DNA of 9,762 nucleotides from JBGSYJ01 sp041750915 (lineage in GTDB: Bacteria; Acidobacteriota; Thermoanaerobaculia; Gp7-AA8), in contig JBGSYJ010000410.1 of assembly GCA_041750915.1 (NCBI GenBank), positions 1 to 9,762 of the forward strand, read 5' to 3'. Below, piece by piece: positions 7,747 to 9,762 of this stretch. Every line of letters begins with the position of its first letter. The stretch's first letter is position 1. Made by a program: the position numbers and the translations under genes. The notes beneath the pieces were generated by a model. The model was not told where the DNA came from, did not search any database, and saw only the letters and a program-made list of their open reading frames with translations.

Positions 7747-7764
7747 CCGCGGCGAGCGCCGCGG
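7747..7764 (+). repeat. GC-rich hairpin before the diiron MBL gene
   Basis: CCGCGGC and GCCGCGG form a perfect 7-bp inverted repeat around the four-base loop GAGC. No T-run follows, so it is not a standard intrinsic terminator. It ends 31 bases before the AAGGAGG ribosome site of the next gene and may act in the leader of that mRNA or as a weak end for the kinase transcript. Confidence 0.5.
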
Positions 7765-7795
7765 CGCATATCGGCTGAGCAGAGATGGTCACCAA

Positions 7796-7802
7796 AAGGA
7801 GG
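7796..7802 (+). promoter_or_regulatory. Ribosome binding site fixing a GTG start
   Basis: AAGGAGG lies 4 bases before GTG at 7807. This supports GTG as the start of the metallo-beta-lactamase-fold gene; the nearby ATG at 7785 is in another frame and lies before this site. Confidence 0.75.
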
Positions 7803-7806
7803 AATC

Positions 7807-8529
7807 GTGATAACGAACGCACAAACGGGCACGAACGTCCAGGAAATCGCCGAAGGCATCTACCGCATCAATACGCCGCTGGACATCCCTGGCGGCGCCT
7901 TTTCATTCAACCAGTACCTGATCGAGGACAACGAGCCTCTCCTCTTTCACACAGGTCCGCGGCGAATGTTTCCGCTCGTACTCGAGGCGGTGAATCACGT
8001 TCTGCCTGCCGAGCGTCTTCGCTGGATCGCCTTTTCTCATTTTGAGGCGGACGAGTGCGGGTCGCTCAACGAGTGGCTCGCGATCGCGCCAGAGGCGCAG
8101 CCGCTCTGCAGCGCCACCGCAGCGCTCGTGTCGGTCGCCGACGTGGCTGACCGCGAGCCCCGAGGCCTGGTTGATGGCGAAACCCTCTCGACCGGGCGCC
8201 GCACGCTCCGCTGGTTCGACACGCCGCATCTGCCTCACGGCTGGGAGACGGGATATCTCGCTGACGAATCGACGAGCACTCTTTTCTGCGGCGACCTCTT
8301 CACACAGCCCGGACGGGGAGAAACCGCGCTCATCAGCTCGGACATCGTCGGCCCCAGCGAAGCGTTCCGGCAGGGGATGGACTACTACTCGCATTCGAAG
8401 CACGCAGGTCAGCACTTCGCGAAGCTGGCGGCGTTCGAACCGCGGACTCTCGCCTGCATGCATGGCAGCGCCTGGCAGGGCGACGGCGCCGCGCTGCTGC
8501 GGGAGCTCGCGCATGCAGTCGGCGCCTGA
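7807..8529 (+). CDS. ODP-family (flavodiiron-like) metallo-beta-lactamase-fold protein
   Basis: A 240-residue single-domain protein with no signal peptide, so cytoplasmic. The metal motif is H78-F-E80-A-D82, the H-x-E-x-D pattern of the oxygen-binding diiron (ODP) branch found in flavodiiron proteins, not the H-x-H-x-D-H of zinc hydrolases. The remaining ligands are also visible: H141 or H144 (TPHLPHGWETG), D163 (LFCGDLF) and H219 (ACMHGS). Flavodiiron proteins reduce O2 or NO; this one lacks the flavodoxin domain, so it would need a separate electron donor or acts as an O2, NO or peroxide sensor. No redox partner is encoded nearby. The start is GTG with a strong ribosome site. It follows the kinase genes by 157 bases and may have its own promoter, though I could not identify one. 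Confidence 0.85.
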   Translation: MITNAQTGTNVQEIAEGIYRINTPLDIPGGAFSFNQYLIEDNEPLLFHTGPRRMFPLVLEAVNHVLPAERLRWIAFSHFEADECGSLNEWLAIAPEAQPLCSATAALVSVADVADREPRGLVDGETLSTGRRTLRWFDTPHLPHGWETGYLADESTSTLFCGDLFTQPGRGETALISSDIVGPSEAFRQGMDYYSHSKHAGQHFAKLAAFEPRTLACMHGSAWQGDGAALLRELAHAVGA

Positions 8530-8542
8530 GCATCAACCGTCG

Positions 8543-8594
8543 GTGTCATCTGAGGGAACCTGTGGGGGACCCTTCGCTGCGCTCAGGATGACAC
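8543..8594. repeat. REP-like palindromic element
   Basis: The 52-base unit starts with GTGTCATCTGAG and ends with CTCAGGATGACAC, which pair as a 12-bp stem with one bulged base. The inner part holds GGGGGACCCTTCGCTGCG. Units of this kind (GTCATCCTGAGCG-AAGCGAAGG and similar) occur as dispersed extragenic palindromes in several soil phyla, as I recall. It begins 13 bases after the stop of the ODP-family gene, a usual place for such elements, where they can stabilise mRNA ends or block transcription. Only one copy is in the window. Confidence 0.65.
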
Positions 8595-8781
8595 CTTCTT
8601 CAGTTGACGCCATTGGGACGAGTACTGAGTGTCTGTCGGAACGGCTCAGAACAAGGGCGTCGGGGTGTCGCCCCACAGCACATGCCGCGGCGCCTGGTCC
8701 GTTCGGACTACACGTCCCTCACGCAAATCGACATGCACGGCGCGCAGGCGAAAGGTGCAGAATTGAGGATGAGGTGCGCCG

Positions 8782-9342
8782 ATGCGAATTCCGAAATCTG
8801 CGTTTTTAGCGCTGATCGTTCTCGCGGCCGGTTGCTCATCGACCAGAGACGTGCCGTCCGATCCTCCCGGCACTTGCGACAACTTCACCGGCTCCTACAT
8901 TCTCGATCGGTCGAAGTGCGAGGCTTCGAGAAGGCTGCTGCCGGTGCCGGTGGAAGTCGGCCGGTATCCCGACGGAACGATCATCGGGCCGGAGCCAGTG
9001 CTCGTGGGCATCAATCAGGGAGGATGCGCGACGATCAGTTTCTCGACGCGCGGGATTGATAACGACGCGTCGTGGCTGCGACGTTCGCTCTTCATGAAGG
9101 TGGGAGAAGATGCGGACGCGCCGCAATGGAAAGAGGGAGCCCTCACGAGCAGACGTCGCAGGATGTCAAACCTTCCGGCGCCTGTCGCGATCGGCGCCTC
9201 AGGCGACTGGTACTGGCAGCTTCGGCGTGACGAGGACGGAGTGGTTCGTTACGAAGCCGGCTATGCTGAAAGAGGGTTGTTTTTTCTGATTCCCTACGCC
9301 GGACAACGTGACTTGAGCTGCCCCCTGACGCGAACGGAGTGA
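8782..9342 (+). CDS. Small lipoprotein of unknown function
   Basis: A 186-residue protein with an N-terminal basic region, a hydrophobic stretch and the lipobox L14-A-A-G-C18 (FLALIVLAAGC), so it should be lipid-anchored in the cell envelope. The mature part has cysteines at about 32, 47, 81 and 180, which could form disulfides in the periplasm. It contains FTGSYILDRSKCEASRRLL near its start and GDWYWQLRRDEDG in the second half, suggestive of a small beta-rich domain; I do not recognise the family. GAGGTG five bases upstream of the ATG supports the start. It lies between a REP-like palindrome and an Uma2-type gene, with gaps of more than 150 bases on each side, so it is probably transcribed on its own. 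Confidence 0.75.
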   Translation: MRIPKSAFLALIVLAAGCSSTRDVPSDPPGTCDNFTGSYILDRSKCEASRRLLPVPVEVGRYPDGTIIGPEPVLVGINQGGCATISFSTRGIDNDASWLRRSLFMKVGEDADAPQWKEGALTSRRRRMSNLPAPVAIGASGDWYWQLRRDEDGVVRYEAGYAERGLFFLIPYAGQRDLSCPLTRTE

Positions 9343-9522
9343 AGGCGACTTGAGACCGGAAACAGAAGTCATCTACTCCTCGTAGAAATGGTTCATCCGT
9401 GGCGTCGTAGCTTCGGGAGAGGGGCGCAAGCGGCCCGCGACAATCGTGGCCGAGACGCATCACTTCCCGACCCTCGTATCTCCGAGCTTGTCACTCCGCC
9501 TGTTCCGAGGTAGCCTCGGTGG
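9343..9522. other. Intergenic region before the Uma2-family gene
   Basis: No gene is seen here. Its right end holds the inverted repeat CCGAGG-TAG-CCTCGG (9505-9519), only three bases before the ATG at 9523, and a candidate promoter described separately. Confidence 0.4.
9488..9516 (+). promoter_or_regulatory. Candidate promoter giving a leaderless Uma2 mRNA
   Basis: TTGTCA (9488-9493, five of six matches to the -35 consensus) is followed after 17 bases by TAGCCT (9511-9516), which fits the TANNNT -10 pattern. Transcription would begin at or next to the ATG at 9523. The absence of a Shine-Dalgarno sequence is consistent with a leaderless message. The -10 box overlaps the CCGAGG/CCTCGG palindrome, a possible operator. 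Confidence 0.33.
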
Positions 9523-9762
9523 ATGTCGGAGTGGAGCCGAAAGGGTGCAACGTATGATGATGTTCTATCGGCGCCCGCCGACAGAATCGCAGAGCTTCTC
9601 GACGGCTATCTGTACCTATCGCCACGGCCGTCTCCGCGTCATGCGAATGCCGCGTCATCCCTCGCGACCGATCTTCACGACGCCTTTCAGAAAGGGCGGA
9701 GCGGGCCTGGTGGATGGTGGATTCTTTTCGAGCCGGAGGTCCATCTTCGCGACGATGTGCTC
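9523..9762 (+). CDS. Uma2-family (DUF820) restriction-endonuclease-fold protein, N-terminal part only
   Basis: Eighty codons are open to the right edge of the window. The pattern ATYDDVLSAPADRIAELLDG, then YLYLSPRPSPRHANAASSL and GGWWILFEPEVHL, matches the N-terminal half of Uma2/DUF820 proteins, which have a PD-(D/E)XK nuclease fold. E in the EPEVHL motif belongs to the expected active-site strand; the later catalytic residues lie beyond the window. These genes are abundant and often multicopy in cyanobacteria and in soil phyla, and their biological role is unclear; nuclease activity is inferred from the fold. The ATG at 9523 is chosen because the family motif starts a few residues later, although no clear ribosome site precedes it. 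Confidence 0.85.
   Translation, partial: MSEWSRKGATYDDVLSAPADRIAELLDGYLYLSPRPSPRHANAASSLATDLHDAFQKGRSGPGGWWILFEPEVHLRDDVL

Noticed and set aside
8604..8628. TTGACG and TACTGA as a promoter for the small lipoprotein
   Set aside because: The spacer is only 13 bases, too short for a sigma-70 promoter.
8042..8809. A 255-codon plus-strand open frame running across the REP-like element
   Set aside because: It is out of frame with the ODP-family gene, rich in Arg and Ser, and crosses a palindromic repeat; it has no recognisable domain.

Overview
The window looks like a GC-rich, Gram-negative-type soil or sediment bacterium. Acidobacteriota or Gemmatimonadota is my best guess, because it combines transmembrane Ser/Thr kinases fused to TPR repeats, a large Asp-box (BNR) lipoprotein, an Uma2-family endonuclease and a GTGTCATC...GATGACAC palindromic repeat. 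This is inferred from gene style only; there is no rRNA or other taxonomic marker.

Left part (1-3341, minus strand): a large secreted lipoprotein with Asp-box repeats runs off the left edge. Its start lies 49 bases downstream of a MerB-like (alkylmercury lyase family) gene. That gene carries an in-frame TGA exactly where the family has its second catalytic cysteine. The reading frame continues on the far side with the conserved C-terminal part, and a hairpin with a GGUC loop sits 19 nt after the TGA. I read it as a selenoprotein with a bacterial SECIS element; this is the most interesting item in the window. Upstream of it lie two relics joined end to end: a fragment of a kinase N-lobe and a ribbon-helix-helix antitoxin broken by a frameshift and a lost start codon.

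Centre (3342-7649, plus strand, divergent from the left part): two tandem genes for membrane-anchored Hanks-type Ser/Thr kinases with TPR-rich outer domains. They share architecture and a related C-terminal tail, but only the first has a TolB-like/FlgO-like domain between the membrane segment and the TPRs. They are 30 bases apart and probably one operon.

Right part (7650-9762, plus strand): a stand-alone diiron-type metallo-beta-lactamase-fold protein (ODP family) with all metal ligands present; a REP-like palindrome; a small lipoprotein of unknown function; and the start of an Uma2-family gene that leaves the window at its right end.

The signalling kinases, the exported lipoproteins, the redox-type metalloprotein and the MerB-like protein do not form an obvious single pathway. 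The supported functional units are the kinase pair and, less surely, the MerB-like/BNR pair.
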